Program-made: the position numbers and the translations under genes
Assembly (NCBI GenBank): GCA_024742875.1
Contig: JANSXP010000059.1
Location: 1-43,609, forward strand
DNA: 43,609 nt
Source of the DNA: Planctomycetaceae bacterium
GTDB taxonomy: Bacteria > Planctomycetota > Planctomycetia > Planctomycetales > Planctomycetaceae
Direction: 5' to 3'
Part shown: one piece after another, positions 26,079 to 33,826 of the stretch
How the letters are laid out: every line of letters starts with the position of its first letter
Position numbering within the stretch: position 1 is the stretch's first letter
The notes under the pieces: generated by a model
What the model was told of the DNA's origin: nothing
The model's input: the letters and a program-made list of their open reading frames with translations, nothing else
Databases searched by the model: none

Positions 26079-27065
26079 TCAACCGCCGGGGCGGCGATGC
26101 ATGTGCTTTTGGATGATCGCAGCGGCAGAGTCATTCGACTTTTGCTCCTGCGGCTGCTGTCCTCCCCCTGCAGGTGCGGATTCTGCTGCTGGTGGGGCTT
26201 CCTTGACGCCGGTTGATGCCGGGTCTGGCAGGGAGACCTCGGCCGCGTCTTCAGCAGCGGGGGCGGCCGGTTCGGGAGTCGGAACTGGAGTCGCCTGCTG
26301 TGGGGGCTGCATCGGATATCCCGGTGCAGGCTGTCCCGGCATGCCCTGTGGGTACATTGGCATCTGTCCGGGCATCTGTGGTGGGTAACCAGGGTACCCC
26401 TGATACATCGGAGGATACCCCATTTGCTGGGGCATCATGGGCTGGTAAGCCGGTTGGCCGGGCATCATCATTGGGGTTGAGATGATCGTCGTGTCGCCGG
26501 AACCCACCTGTGGCATTTGAGGCATCTGTGGCATGCCTGGAGCCGGAGCGGGCGGTGCGGCTTCAGCGGCCGGGGCTTCCGCTGTTGGCGCCGGAACAGG
26601 TTCAGGGGCCGGAGCAGCCGCCGTGGTTTCCTGCGCTTCGGCAGCTGCGGCCTCCATTGCAGCCGCCGCCGAAATGGGCGCCATCTCAGCCAGCGTTTCG
26701 GTACCCACGATGGCGGTCTCTTCCTGACTCAGTGGCTTTGACTCGGGCGCTTCCGGAGCCGCGTGGCCGTCATTGATCAGGATTTTGAATTCGAGGTTGC
26801 CGACCAGCACGAGGTCGTTTGGCTGCAGCACGACTTCTTTGCGAAGGCGGTCCCCGTTGACCATGGTTCCATTTGTGCTGCCAAGGTCGCGAAGGCGAAC
26901 CGAAAAATCATCCACGGTGAAGATGCAGTGATGGCGACTGACAAGTTCACTGTTGGGCCGCAAATGACAGTCCTGCTCTCGCCCGATAAGAAACTTCTTA
27001 TGGTTGAGCTTGATCACCTGGCCCGAGTGTTTGCCGCCGATGACGTGGAGTTCGACGCTTAGCAT
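26079..27065 (-). CDS. FHA-domain protein with Pro/Met/Gln/Tyr-rich tail
   Basis: The start is ATG 27065 (328 residues), preceded by AGGAG with 11-base spacing; an ATG 32 codons upstream gives an implausible N-terminus. Residues 1-~100 are a forkhead-associated domain, which binds phosphothreonine peptides: IGRE and SRHH carry the phosphate-binding Arg and Ser, and STNGTMVNG carries the Asn. After an acidic Ala/Pro/Glu linker (~105-190) comes a low-complexity segment with many Met, Pro, Gln, Gly and Tyr (MPGQPAYQPMMPQQMGYPPM and similar), then a Glu/Ala-rich end. It is probably an adaptor reading Ser/Thr-kinase signals, which are abundant in planctomycetes; no kinase is encoded nearby. It is followed by the small 66-residue gene. 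Confidence 0.88.
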   Translation of the reverse strand: MLSVELHVIGGKHSGQVIKLNHKKFLIGREQDCHLRPNSELVSRHHCIFTVDDFSVRLRDLGSTNGTMVNGDRLRKEVVLQPNDLVLVGNLEFKILINDGHAAPEAPESKPLSQEETAIVGTETLAEMAPISAAAAMEAAAAEAQETTAAAPAPEPVPAPTAEAPAAEAAPPAPAPGMPQMPQMPQVGSGDTTIISTPMMMPGQPAYQPMMPQQMGYPPMYQGYPGYPPQMPGQMPMYPQGMPGQPAPGYPMQPPQQATPVPTPEPAAPAAEDAAEVSLPDPASTGVKEAPPAAESAPAGGGQQPQEQKSNDSAAAIIQKHMHRRPGG

Positions 27066-27372
27066 GCTGTTGATTGCTCCTGACGGAAAGGTTTCGCCGG
27101 GTGGTCGAGTGCCACGCAGATCGGGTACCTCTCCAGAAATGTACCGATTGACATTAGGCAATTCCAGTAGTTCGCGCTATTCCCTGCTGAACGCACCCTC
27201 CTGGCACAACGGGTGTCTTCACGCTTTCTTAAAACGTGAGGAACCGCCGAGTGTCGCTTTTATTTCATCGGAGCTGGAGTGATTTGTAAAGAACTGCAAC
27301 CCACCTGAGTCGGCAAATTCACTGAATATCGACGGCTGCCACACTCGCTCGGCAATAAGTGTGCACTGATGT
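27066..27372. other. Intergenic region upstream of the FHA gene
   Basis: These 307 bases lie between the end of the lipoyl-transfer gene and the FHA gene and contain no supported gene. A candidate minus-strand promoter, TTTACA (27285-27290) and TGAAAT (27262-27267) with a 17-base spacer, could drive the FHA gene. A small inverted repeat overlaps the upstream gene's stop codon (27357-27380), but no T run follows it. Confidence 0.4.
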
Positions 27373-28035
27373 TCACACTTGATTCTTTGTTGGCAGAACG
27401 GTGATGGCGTCCCTGATGGCGTCCCCCAGGCGGTCCGTCAGCACTGGCTCGCTGACACCGGGAGAGATGTCAAATACTCCAGGGACTTCGGGCAGGAGTT
27501 TGGAAGCACGCAGCAGCAGACTGCCGTGCTGCAGGATGGCGCCCTTCCGACGTCGTTGTGCGCTGCCAATGATCTTGTCACTGCCCATGACGACGTCTCT
27601 GGGGTCGCCCCGCAAAAAACACAGGAACGGTTCGGCTTCTCGAGGCACGGCCGTGACATCACCCCGCATGTGGCACGGCGCTTTCAGATCGGTGAGCACG
27701 TCGATCATTGCCTGATGGACGCGTTCATAGGCCGTGACCGGTTCGCTGCGGAACGGGTGAACGGCCGGCAGTGCGATCGAGTACGTCAGCTCCTGGTCGT
27801 GCAGGATGGCGCCACCACCGGTCAGTCGTTTGACCACCGGGCATCCCTGCCATCGCGGCTCCAGCACCGCATCTTTCTGGAAGTAGCCAAGCGAAATTGT
27901 CGGCTCAGACCAGCGATAGAGGCGGACGTAGCAACACGACGGATCGCGACTGACAGTATCCAGTAATTCGGCATCGATCCGCATATTCTGCTCACCACTC
28001 TGGGGCGCATTTTCGCGGATCAGCTGGCAGTCCAT
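27373..28035 (-). CDS. Lipoate-protein ligase A/LipM-type octanoyltransferase family protein
   Basis: A 220-residue member of the BPL/LplA/LipB family, which attaches octanoate or lipoate to lipoyl-domain lysines of 2-oxoacid dehydrogenases and GcvH. VVKRLTGGGAILHDQELTYS and SDKIIGSAQRRRKGAILQHG are the ligand-binding signatures, with the conserved Lys154. Cys139, in EPFLCFLRGDP just before this motif, sits where the catalytic Cys of LipM octanoyltransferases lies. LipM-like octanoyl transfer from acyl-carrier protein is therefore more likely than ATP-dependent lipoate ligation. It is somewhat short for either enzyme and lacks the LplA C-terminal domain. It starts 13 bases after rpiB and is probably the last gene of that operon. 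Confidence 0.85.
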   Translation of the reverse strand: MDCQLIRENAPQSGEQNMRIDAELLDTVSRDPSCCYVRLYRWSEPTISLGYFQKDAVLEPRWQGCPVVKRLTGGGAILHDQELTYSIALPAVHPFRSEPVTAYERVHQAMIDVLTDLKAPCHMRGDVTAVPREAEPFLCFLRGDPRDVVMGSDKIIGSAQRRRKGAILQHGSLLLRASKLLPEVPGVFDISPGVSEPVLTDRLGDAIRDAITVLPTKNQV

Positions 28036-28048
28036 TGCGTTACCAGGC

Positions 28049-28501
28049 TCACTGGGGATGGAACTGACCTTCGATTTCTGAAATCTTGTCCAGACGCCGC
28101 GCGTGCCGTCCGTTCTCGAAGCCGGTCTTGAGCCAGATCTTGATAATTTGATCTGCCAGCTGGTCGCTCAGCTGGTCAGCCGACAGGCACACGACATTGG
28201 TGTCGTTGTGCAGCCGACTGTACTCGGCCGTCACACTGTCGTTGCAGTTGGCCGCACGGACGCCGGGAACCTTGTTCGCAGCGATGCACATCCCAATACC
28301 TGTTCCGCAGATCAGCACGCCGCGGTCGAATTCTTCCTGAGCGACGGAGTTCGAGACCTGGAACGCATAGTCCGGGTAGTCAACGCTGTCGGTTGAGTCC
28401 GGTCCAAAGTCCTGAACTTCGTGGCCAAGGCTTTCAATCAGCTGGTACAGCCGATTTTTCATGTCGAAGCCTCGGTGATCGCTCGCAATACCGATTCTCA
28501 T
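28049..28501 (-). CDS. rpiB: Ribose-5-phosphate isomerase B
   Basis: A 150-residue RpiB/LacAB-family isomerase, the usual length, interconverting ribose-5-phosphate and ribulose-5-phosphate in the pentose phosphate pathway. The N-terminus MRIGIASDHRGFDMK carries the conserved Asp8-His9. The catalytic Cys65 is in LICGTGIGM, which holds the anion-binding Gly-Thr-Gly-Ile-Gly loop, and HNDTNVVCLSA follows. Its ATG overlaps the stop codon of the upstream phosphatase gene by one base (TAATG), which suggests translational coupling. The pairing of a low-molecular-weight phosphatase with rpiB is also seen in Bacillus (ywlE-ywlF). Confidence 0.95.
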   Translation of the reverse strand: MRIGIASDHRGFDMKNRLYQLIESLGHEVQDFGPDSTDSVDYPDYAFQVSNSVAQEEFDRGVLICGTGIGMCIAANKVPGVRAANCNDSVTAEYSRLHNDTNVVCLSADQLSDQLADQIIKIWLKTGFENGRHARRLDKISEIEGQFHPQ

Positions 28502-29025
28502 TAGGTCTGGGCGTCCTTCTTCAAGAAATCATTCAGAACATCATGCAGACATTCTGAGATCATGTCCGCGCACTGTGCGTAGTCTTCCAGGCTGCCACCG
28601 ATTGGGTCGATGACATTTCGGTTGTCCCGGCACAGCAGGCGAACTTTGCCCGATAAATCGGGCCGTGCTCTGTCAATCATGTATTTGTGGTCGCCAGTCA
28701 TCGTCAGCACGATGTCTGACGCTTCCAGCATCGTTTCGTCCAGCTGCTGACTGAGGTGCTGGGAAAGATCGATTCCCCGCTCCTTCAGAACTTTAACCGC
28801 GTTGGCCGATGCCGGCTGGCTGTCACCGGCCGCTAGTCCCGCAGACAAAACGTCCACGTTATGGTCCCACAGCTTTTCGGCAGAGCAATCAAAGTGCTGA
28901 CTGGCCAGGTTTCGGAATATGGCTTCAGCCATGGGGCTTCGGCACGTATTCCCGGTGCACACAAAAAGAAATCTCAATGTAACTTGCGCCCCGTTCGATC
29001 CCGAACCCGGTTGTGTTGCTGACAA
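28501..29025 (-). CDS. Low-molecular-weight protein-tyrosine/arginine phosphatase family protein
   Basis: A 174-residue LMW phosphatase. The P-loop C-x5-R reads VCTGNTCRSP (Cys23, Arg29), and the general-acid Asp lies in the C-terminal IDPIGG segment. CTGNTCRSPMAEA with Thr after Gly-Asn is the form found in YwlE-like protein-arginine phosphatases, whereas classical tyrosine phosphatases have CxGNICRS, so phosphoarginine is a possible substrate. The start is probably TTG 29025, preceded by GGGAG with five-base spacing; a TTG at 28977 (MRFLFVCTG) is an alternative that fits the usual short N-terminus. It leads the operon with rpiB and the lipoyl-transfer gene. Confidence 0.9.
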   Translation of the reverse strand: MSATQPGSGSNGAQVTLRFLFVCTGNTCRSPMAEAIFRNLASQHFDCSAEKLWDHNVDVLSAGLAAGDSQPASANAVKVLKERGIDLSQHLSQQLDETMLEASDIVLTMTGDHKYMIDRARPDLSGKVRLLCRDNRNVIDPIGGSLEDYAQCADMISECLHDVLNDFLKKDAQT

Positions 29026-29286
29026 AACTCCCGCGTATCATGCCGTCAACCGGTCGTGATCTCAAGGGGCGGCCACCCGGAAGGCACGTTTTCGGTCACA
29101 CGTCCGCAATCGGGAGTCCACTTCCGGCGTTTTGTAAAGTGCTTATTTGTAAAGGTTTACGGAAATTGCCTCCGTGCCCTTTGGTCCCGAGACGGTTTGC
29201 AGCAAACTGGCCCGATTCGTTCTGAAAGGCCGTTCACCCCCGTGGTTTCTCCGCAGGCTCCCACACAGATAATCGTCCAACGCCGG

Positions 29287-30213
29287 CTAGCGGTAGCGGA
29301 TCTGGTTCCATGATTCGGAAAGGTCGCACAGCTGCTCGACCACCGTCGGCTCTTCGCTGCAGGCAACAACTCCGGGGAACCGCAGCATATCGGCCCGCGT
29401 GTCCAGCCACAGGTCGCGGTAATGAACGGGCCGTCGATTGTGGACCCAGACGGCGTCACCCCCCAGCTTTCTGGCGATGTGCATCGAAACGGGGAAGTCA
29501 TAGATATTCGGCGAGTGGATCAGGGAACCGGTGTACTGTGCGGACGCCATCAGTGGATAGATGCTGCCCTGCATCTCGTCAGACGTGCGTCCCTGAAGAC
29601 CGATCGCGTCAACCTGACGGGCGCACGAAGTATCCTCCTTTTGGAAACCAATCAGGTAAACGCCGCGACCCGGCTGGCGGTCACCTGTTTGCTGTTCGGG
29701 CAGTTGGTCCAGCACCTGGCGGGCTGGGCGGGTGGTGTCGTCGGGGCCGCACTTGAGACAATCAGGGCCAACTTCCACCCACGTGCCGCTGGCGCCCATT
29801 TCCGGGGCGAAGACGAGCGAGTAATACGGGGACTGCGCGTCATGAAGATGTACGATGATCGAATACCCGTTGCCCGTGCGATCCCTGTACTGTTTCGTGC
29901 CATCAATGGGATCAATGGCGATCGACAGTGAGGCGCGGTCATCAAACAGCCCCATGTCGCCGGTGGCTTCCTCCCCTTCCACCCGGCAGGTCCGCAGCAC
30001 GGGATCGGCGTCCCGCAGCGCTGCGACGAGCAGTTCCTGAACAGACAAGTCCGCCAGCGTCAGCGCATCCGTGTTGGCGTTACCCGATTCCTTGCCGCCC
30101 ACACTGATGTCGAAGTGCCGCAGACGTTTGGCGATTGCGCCCCCCCACCGCATCACGGGGGGCAGACAGTCGGCCAGTGCGGCGATAATCTCGTCAAGAT
30201 GTGCGTGCATCAT
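29287..30213 (-). CDS. Inositol monophosphatase/CysQ-family phosphatase
   Basis: A 308-residue Mg2+-dependent, lithium-sensitive-type phosphatase. The metal site is visible: Glu81-Glu82 (VEGEEATG), then Asp101 and Asp104 in AIDPIDGTKQY, and a C-terminal NIYDFP in place of the usual WDxAA motif. DGTKQY rather than DGTxNF points to the 3'-phosphoadenosine (CysQ/bisphosphate nucleotidase) side of the family, but the C-terminal half is unusual, so the substrate is open. It begins 30 bases after the ATP-grasp gene and is the third gene of the mch operon, which hints at a link with cofactor metabolism. ATG 30213 is followed directly by a second ATG. Confidence 0.82.
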   Translation of the reverse strand: MMHAHLDEIIAALADCLPPVMRWGGAIAKRLRHFDISVGGKESGNANTDALTLADLSVQELLVAALRDADPVLRTCRVEGEEATGDMGLFDDRASLSIAIDPIDGTKQYRDRTGNGYSIIVHLHDAQSPYYSLVFAPEMGASGTWVEVGPDCLKCGPDDTTRPARQVLDQLPEQQTGDRQPGRGVYLIGFQKEDTSCARQVDAIGLQGRTSDEMQGSIYPLMASAQYTGSLIHSPNIYDFPVSMHIARKLGGDAVWVHNRRPVHYRDLWLDTRADMLRFPGVVACSEEPTVVEQLCDLSESWNQIRYR

Positions 30214-30243
30214 TTCACTTTCTGGTTCTGACTCATGGGGGAG

Positions 30244-31167
30244 CTACCGCCCCTGTTGATCGGCGCTCTGACCGCCGGATGACTCGTGTGGCGAATCGTC
30301 CTCAAGGAATTCCATAACGGCTGCCGGCACGTCGACGGAACTGACTTTCTGCAGTGCTCGCCAGCCCGGAACCGCGTTGACTTCCAGGACGAATGGCTGG
30401 CCGGCGGCGTTATACATCAGGTCCACACCGCAAAACAGACATCCGGTTGCCTCGGCGGCCTGTCGAGCCAGAGACAGCTCCTGTTCGGTCGGCTGCCAGA
30501 CAGACGCCTTTCCGGATTGCGCGACGTTGGCCCGAAAATCGGCGCCCACGGCCGTGCGTTTCATCGAGCCGAGCAACTGGCCGTCCAGCAGCAGGATTCG
30601 CAGGTCTTCGGCCGGGCCGTCAAGAAATCGCTGCAGGTACAGGACCGTGTCGAGGCGTTCGAGTGTTCGAAACGTACGCAGTGCCATTTCCGGATGGCTG
30701 ACTCGCAGGATACCTCGGCCTTCGGCCCCGAACAGAGGCTTGACCACAATGTCCTGTCCCAGCGTTTCAAAAGCCTCCATTGCGGTTTCGGAATTTTCAC
30801 AGACGATCGTGTCCGGTACCGGGAGCCCGGCGGCCGCCAGTCTCTGAGTCGTGAGGTACTTGTCGACCGCGCACTCAATGGCCCTGGGCGGATTCAGCAC
30901 GCGAACTCCCTGTTCCTGGGCCACCGCCAGAAAGTTCATGCGGGTGACGACCTGCTCCAGAGATCCCGGCGGCATGGTGCGCACGATGATTGCGTCCAGC
31001 GGCAGGATGTCTGTGCCGTCAACGAGCAGCTGCGTCCGGCCATTGAGGATGGCGGGAGACTGCCCTGGAAACCGCAGTTCGCTGGCCGTGTGTCCGCGTT
31101 CCCGCGCCGCCCGGATGAGCCGCTCAACGTACCAGCTGCCTTCATTGCCCAGCACTCCAATATGCAT
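30244..31167 (-). CDS. RimK/MptN-like ATP-grasp ligase
   Basis: A 307-residue ATP-grasp enzyme of the RimK group, which ligates amino acids (often glutamate) to a carboxylate through an acyl phosphate. The pre-ATP-grasp domain is ~1-95. The ATP-binding region has VVKPLFGAEGRGI, and the metal-binding Glu/Asn are in FVLEVNAVPGW. It lies nine bases downstream of mch. In organisms with tetrahydromethanopterin, RimK relatives such as MptN add glutamate to the cofactor, so a role in finishing the H4MPT-type cofactor here is the best inference. Modification of ribosomal protein S6 (true RimK) is less likely in this context. The last ~20 residues are a polar tail. Confidence 0.85.
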   Translation of the reverse strand: MHIGVLGNEGSWYVERLIRAARERGHTASELRFPGQSPAILNGRTQLLVDGTDILPLDAIIVRTMPPGSLEQVVTRMNFLAVAQEQGVRVLNPPRAIECAVDKYLTTQRLAAAGLPVPDTIVCENSETAMEAFETLGQDIVVKPLFGAEGRGILRVSHPEMALRTFRTLERLDTVLYLQRFLDGPAEDLRILLLDGQLLGSMKRTAVGADFRANVAQSGKASVWQPTEQELSLARQAAEATGCLFCGVDLMYNAAGQPFVLEVNAVPGWRALQKVSSVDVPAAVMEFLEDDSPHESSGGQSADQQGR

Positions 31168-31176
31168 CTGACTGCC

Positions 31177-32106
31177 CTACAGCCCGAAGGAATCCTGAAC
31201 GATCTCCGGAGCCGCACTGCCGAATGTGTGACTGTTGCCCGTGGTCAGGTTATGAAACGTCACGATGGCCGGGCTGAACAGAGTCTTGTCCAGACCATAG
31301 AAATCGTAGTTGGCCTCTTTGAACAGCGTCAGAAACTTGCGGCCGTGAGATGGTGATGCACTGGAGGGGGTCAGTGGGCCAAATTGCTCGATGACTTCGT
31401 CTTCGCAGTCGACCCACAGGTGGACCTGACCGGCGTAGAGAATCGCGTCGTTGGTGCGGCCGATCCCCGTCAGATCATCTTTGGCCACCGGAGGCAGTGG
31501 AACGGTGCCGTAGCCGCTTTGAACGGTCTCGATGGGGAAGTCAATCTCATGCAGCTTGTGCAGCGCTGTTTCCACGGAGCGGGCCACCACCTGAATGTTG
31601 CCAGCCTGTGAGGCAGTGGGCGCGACAGCCAGCATCAGCGCACGATCTTCTCCCAGTTGCTGTTGCAGTTGCTCCAGCACTGCAGCATCCGGCAGCGCAC
31701 CACTTTCCAGAACCCCCACGCATTCAGACGCTTCTTCGCGAACGGGCATCTCCTGGAAAATCTGCTCGCTGGACAGCGTGGCCCGCATGGGGCCGGATCC
31801 CATCGCAAAGTAGTTATCTACCGACACTTTCCACCCGGCGTACTGCGATTGCAGGCAGGCTCTGACCGGGTGGTCTGTTCTGACTACCACCGCGGGAGCT
31901 CCACCGCAGGTTTGCAGTTCCACCGTGCCCAGTCCTGACAAACAGACCTCTGCCAGCATGCGTCCCGCTTCCAGTCCACCAGCAGTGCTGACACCAAAAT
32001 CCGCCACTGTGCAAGAGCCGAGGGTTGTAAAGTCGATCTTCAGTTCATCCGCACGCGCGATGCAGTCGCGCAGGATTCGGGCGGCTCTCTGGTTCAGGCT
32101 GGTCAT
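31177..32106 (-). CDS. mch: Methenyltetrahydromethanopterin cyclohydrolase
   Basis: A 309-residue Mch, matching the usual ~320. It interconverts methenyl-H4MPT and formyl-H4MPT in the archaeal-type C1 pathway that some bacteria use to oxidise or detoxify formaldehyde. Family motifs are DFGVSTAGGLEAGRMLAEVC, NYFAMGSGPMRA and DDLTGIGRTNDAILYAGQ. The start is ATG 32106; the in-frame ATG at 32289 would add a 61-residue N-terminus that runs into the divergent sulfatase gene. The downstream ATP-grasp ligase overlaps closely (nine-base gap), giving a C1-cofactor operon. Other pathway genes (fae, mtdB, fhc) are not in this window. Confidence 0.95.
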   Translation of the reverse strand: MTSLNQRAARILRDCIARADELKIDFTTLGSCTVADFGVSTAGGLEAGRMLAEVCLSGLGTVELQTCGGAPAVVVRTDHPVRACLQSQYAGWKVSVDNYFAMGSGPMRATLSSEQIFQEMPVREEASECVGVLESGALPDAAVLEQLQQQLGEDRALMLAVAPTASQAGNIQVVARSVETALHKLHEIDFPIETVQSGYGTVPLPPVAKDDLTGIGRTNDAILYAGQVHLWVDCEDEVIEQFGPLTPSSASPSHGRKFLTLFKEANYDFYGLDKTLFSPAIVTFHNLTTGNSHTFGSAAPEIVQDSFGL

Positions 32107-32272
32107 CGTTTCCGGTCGGTCAGAATCCACAATTTGCGAAGGAGATGCGGGAGGCAGACGGTCGTGCCGCGTCTGGCTGGCGATTCTAGCTGTGATTGGC
32201 TGCAATATCCCGTCAGCGGAACGTGCAGATGCAGTTTTCTCTGTTCGTCTGCGGTTCGGTGCGTCAGTCATC

Positions 32273-32277
32273 AGGAG
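32273..32277 (+). promoter_or_regulatory. Ribosome binding site for a GTG sulfatase start
   Basis: AGGAG is followed by five bases and then GTG at 32283. This start gives a product that opens directly with a signal peptide. Confidence 0.6.
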
Positions 32278-32282
32278 ATTCT

Positions 32283-33719
32283 GTGACAACAGTTGCTTAT
32301 CTTTGGGCCTTGATATTGCCCCTTCTCAGCAGCGGGGCAGACGTGGCGGCAGATGATCCGGATGGCCGGCCCAATGTCGTAATCGTGATGGTGGATGATA
32401 TGGGCTGGGGGGACGCCGGGTGTTTTGGCGGGACGCTCTACGACACACCCCATCTTGATCGCATGGCAGCGGGCGGTATGCGCTGGACTGACTTCCATTC
32501 CAGCGGCTGCGTCTGTTCTCCCACACGGGCCGGACTGCTGACCGGTCGCTATCAGCAGCGCGCGGGGATTCCCGGGGTGGTGTATGCGGCGTCTGCCAAA
32601 AATCGGCATCACGGTTTGCAGCATCAGGAAGTCACGCTGGCGGAACTTTTGCGTGCAGCCGGCTATCAGACGGCCATGTTCGGCAAATGGCATCTGGGCT
32701 ACGAGCCGCAGTACAACCCGGTCACGCACGGTTTCGATCAGTTCACTGGCTATGTCAGTGGCAACGTGGACTTCCACGCGCACATCGATGGGGCGGGTGT
32801 GTTTGACTGGTGGCAGGGACAGCAGCCTCACCATGAAGTGGGCTACACAACGCATCTGATCACGCGTCACACGTGTGACTACCTGCGACAGGCGGCCGCC
32901 AGTGATCGACCTTTTTTCGTCTACGTCGCTCACGAAGCGCCGCACGATCCCTACCAGGCTCCGGAAGATCGTCCCGTGCGTCGGCTGGGAAGCGGCAAGC
33001 CAATCTGGAATCATCGGGAGCCACAGCATGCCGCCACAGCGTATGCCCGCATGATTGAGGAAATGGACGAGGGCCTGGGAGACATTTTTCGCACTTTGCG
33101 GCAGTTGCAGATCGAACGTCAAACGCTCGTCGTTTTTCTGTCAGACAACGGGGCGACCGGACCTGGATCATGCGGCGGACTATACGGCATGAAGGGGACA
33201 CTGTGGGAAGGCGGCCATCGTGTGCCGGCCGTTTTTCACTGGCCTGGCAAAATTCCGGCCGGCTCCACCAGTCACGCCCTGGCCTCCTCCATTGATCTGA
33301 TGCCGACTGTGCTGGATCTGGCTGGCATTCGCCCTCCCGCTGGACATCTGCTGGATGGTCTGAGCCTGGCGGATCAACTTTGCGGCGAGGCAAAGATGAA
33401 GCCACGGAAGATGTTCTGGCAGTACGGCAAAGCGCTGGCGATGCGTGATGGCGACTGGAAACTCGTTCTGGAAGGCGGAAAGCCCATCGCCGACAAAGCG
33501 GGGCTGCGTCCGCATATTCACTGGGAGGCACCGAACGATGGCAGAGAGACGCTGGCCCTGTTTGACCTGGCAGACGATCGATTTGAAGCCAGCAACCTGG
33601 CCGAACGACATCCGTCGCGTGTGGCCGCAATGAGGCAGGAACTCACGGTCTGGTACGAACAGGTTCAGGCATCGGCGACACGTCAGCCGAAGTCCGCCTC
33701 CGGGGAAACGAAACCGTAG
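32283..33719 (+). CDS. Secreted formylglycine-dependent sulfatase
   Basis: A 478-residue family S1 sulfatase. I take GTG 32283 as the start because of AGGAG at 32273-32277; ATGs upstream (32196, 32229) would bury the signal peptide (VAYLWALILPLLSSGADVA). Cys78 in CSPTRAGLLTGR is the CxPxR motif that a formylglycine-generating enzyme or anSME converts to formylglycine. Asp38-Asp39 in VIVMVDDMGWGD bind Ca2+, and KWHLG and FLSDNGATG are further active-site signatures. It probably desulfates an extracellular polysaccharide or glycan; the subfamily and substrate cannot be read from sequence. It is divergent from mch, sharing a 176-base intergenic region, and convergent with the PEP carboxykinase-like gene. 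Confidence 0.93.
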   Translation: MTTVAYLWALILPLLSSGADVAADDPDGRPNVVIVMVDDMGWGDAGCFGGTLYDTPHLDRMAAGGMRWTDFHSSGCVCSPTRAGLLTGRYQQRAGIPGVVYAASAKNRHHGLQHQEVTLAELLRAAGYQTAMFGKWHLGYEPQYNPVTHGFDQFTGYVSGNVDFHAHIDGAGVFDWWQGQQPHHEVGYTTHLITRHTCDYLRQAAASDRPFFVYVAHEAPHDPYQAPEDRPVRRLGSGKPIWNHREPQHAATAYARMIEEMDEGLGDIFRTLRQLQIERQTLVVFLSDNGATGPGSCGGLYGMKGTLWEGGHRVPAVFHWPGKIPAGSTSHALASSIDLMPTVLDLAGIRPPAGHLLDGLSLADQLCGEAKMKPRKMFWQYGKALAMRDGDWKLVLEGGKPIADKAGLRPHIHWEAPNDGRETLALFDLADDRFEASNLAERHPSRVAAMRQELTVWYEQVQASATRQPKSASGETKP

Positions 33720-33826
33720 GCGGGCGGAGTTGTCGCTTCGTGTCTGGTGGGCCGGTTTGTGGTGCCGAAATTCTGGTGCCGGAATAACTGGCCCCACGTT
33801 TATGGAGCCGGCTCATTCAGGCCTGA

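Noticed and set aside
27357-27380. AAGTGTG/CACACTT inverted repeat at the end of the lipoyl-transfer gene, considered as a terminator
   Set aside because: The 7-bp stem has a 10-base loop, overlaps the stop codon, and is not followed by a T run on the transcribed strand.
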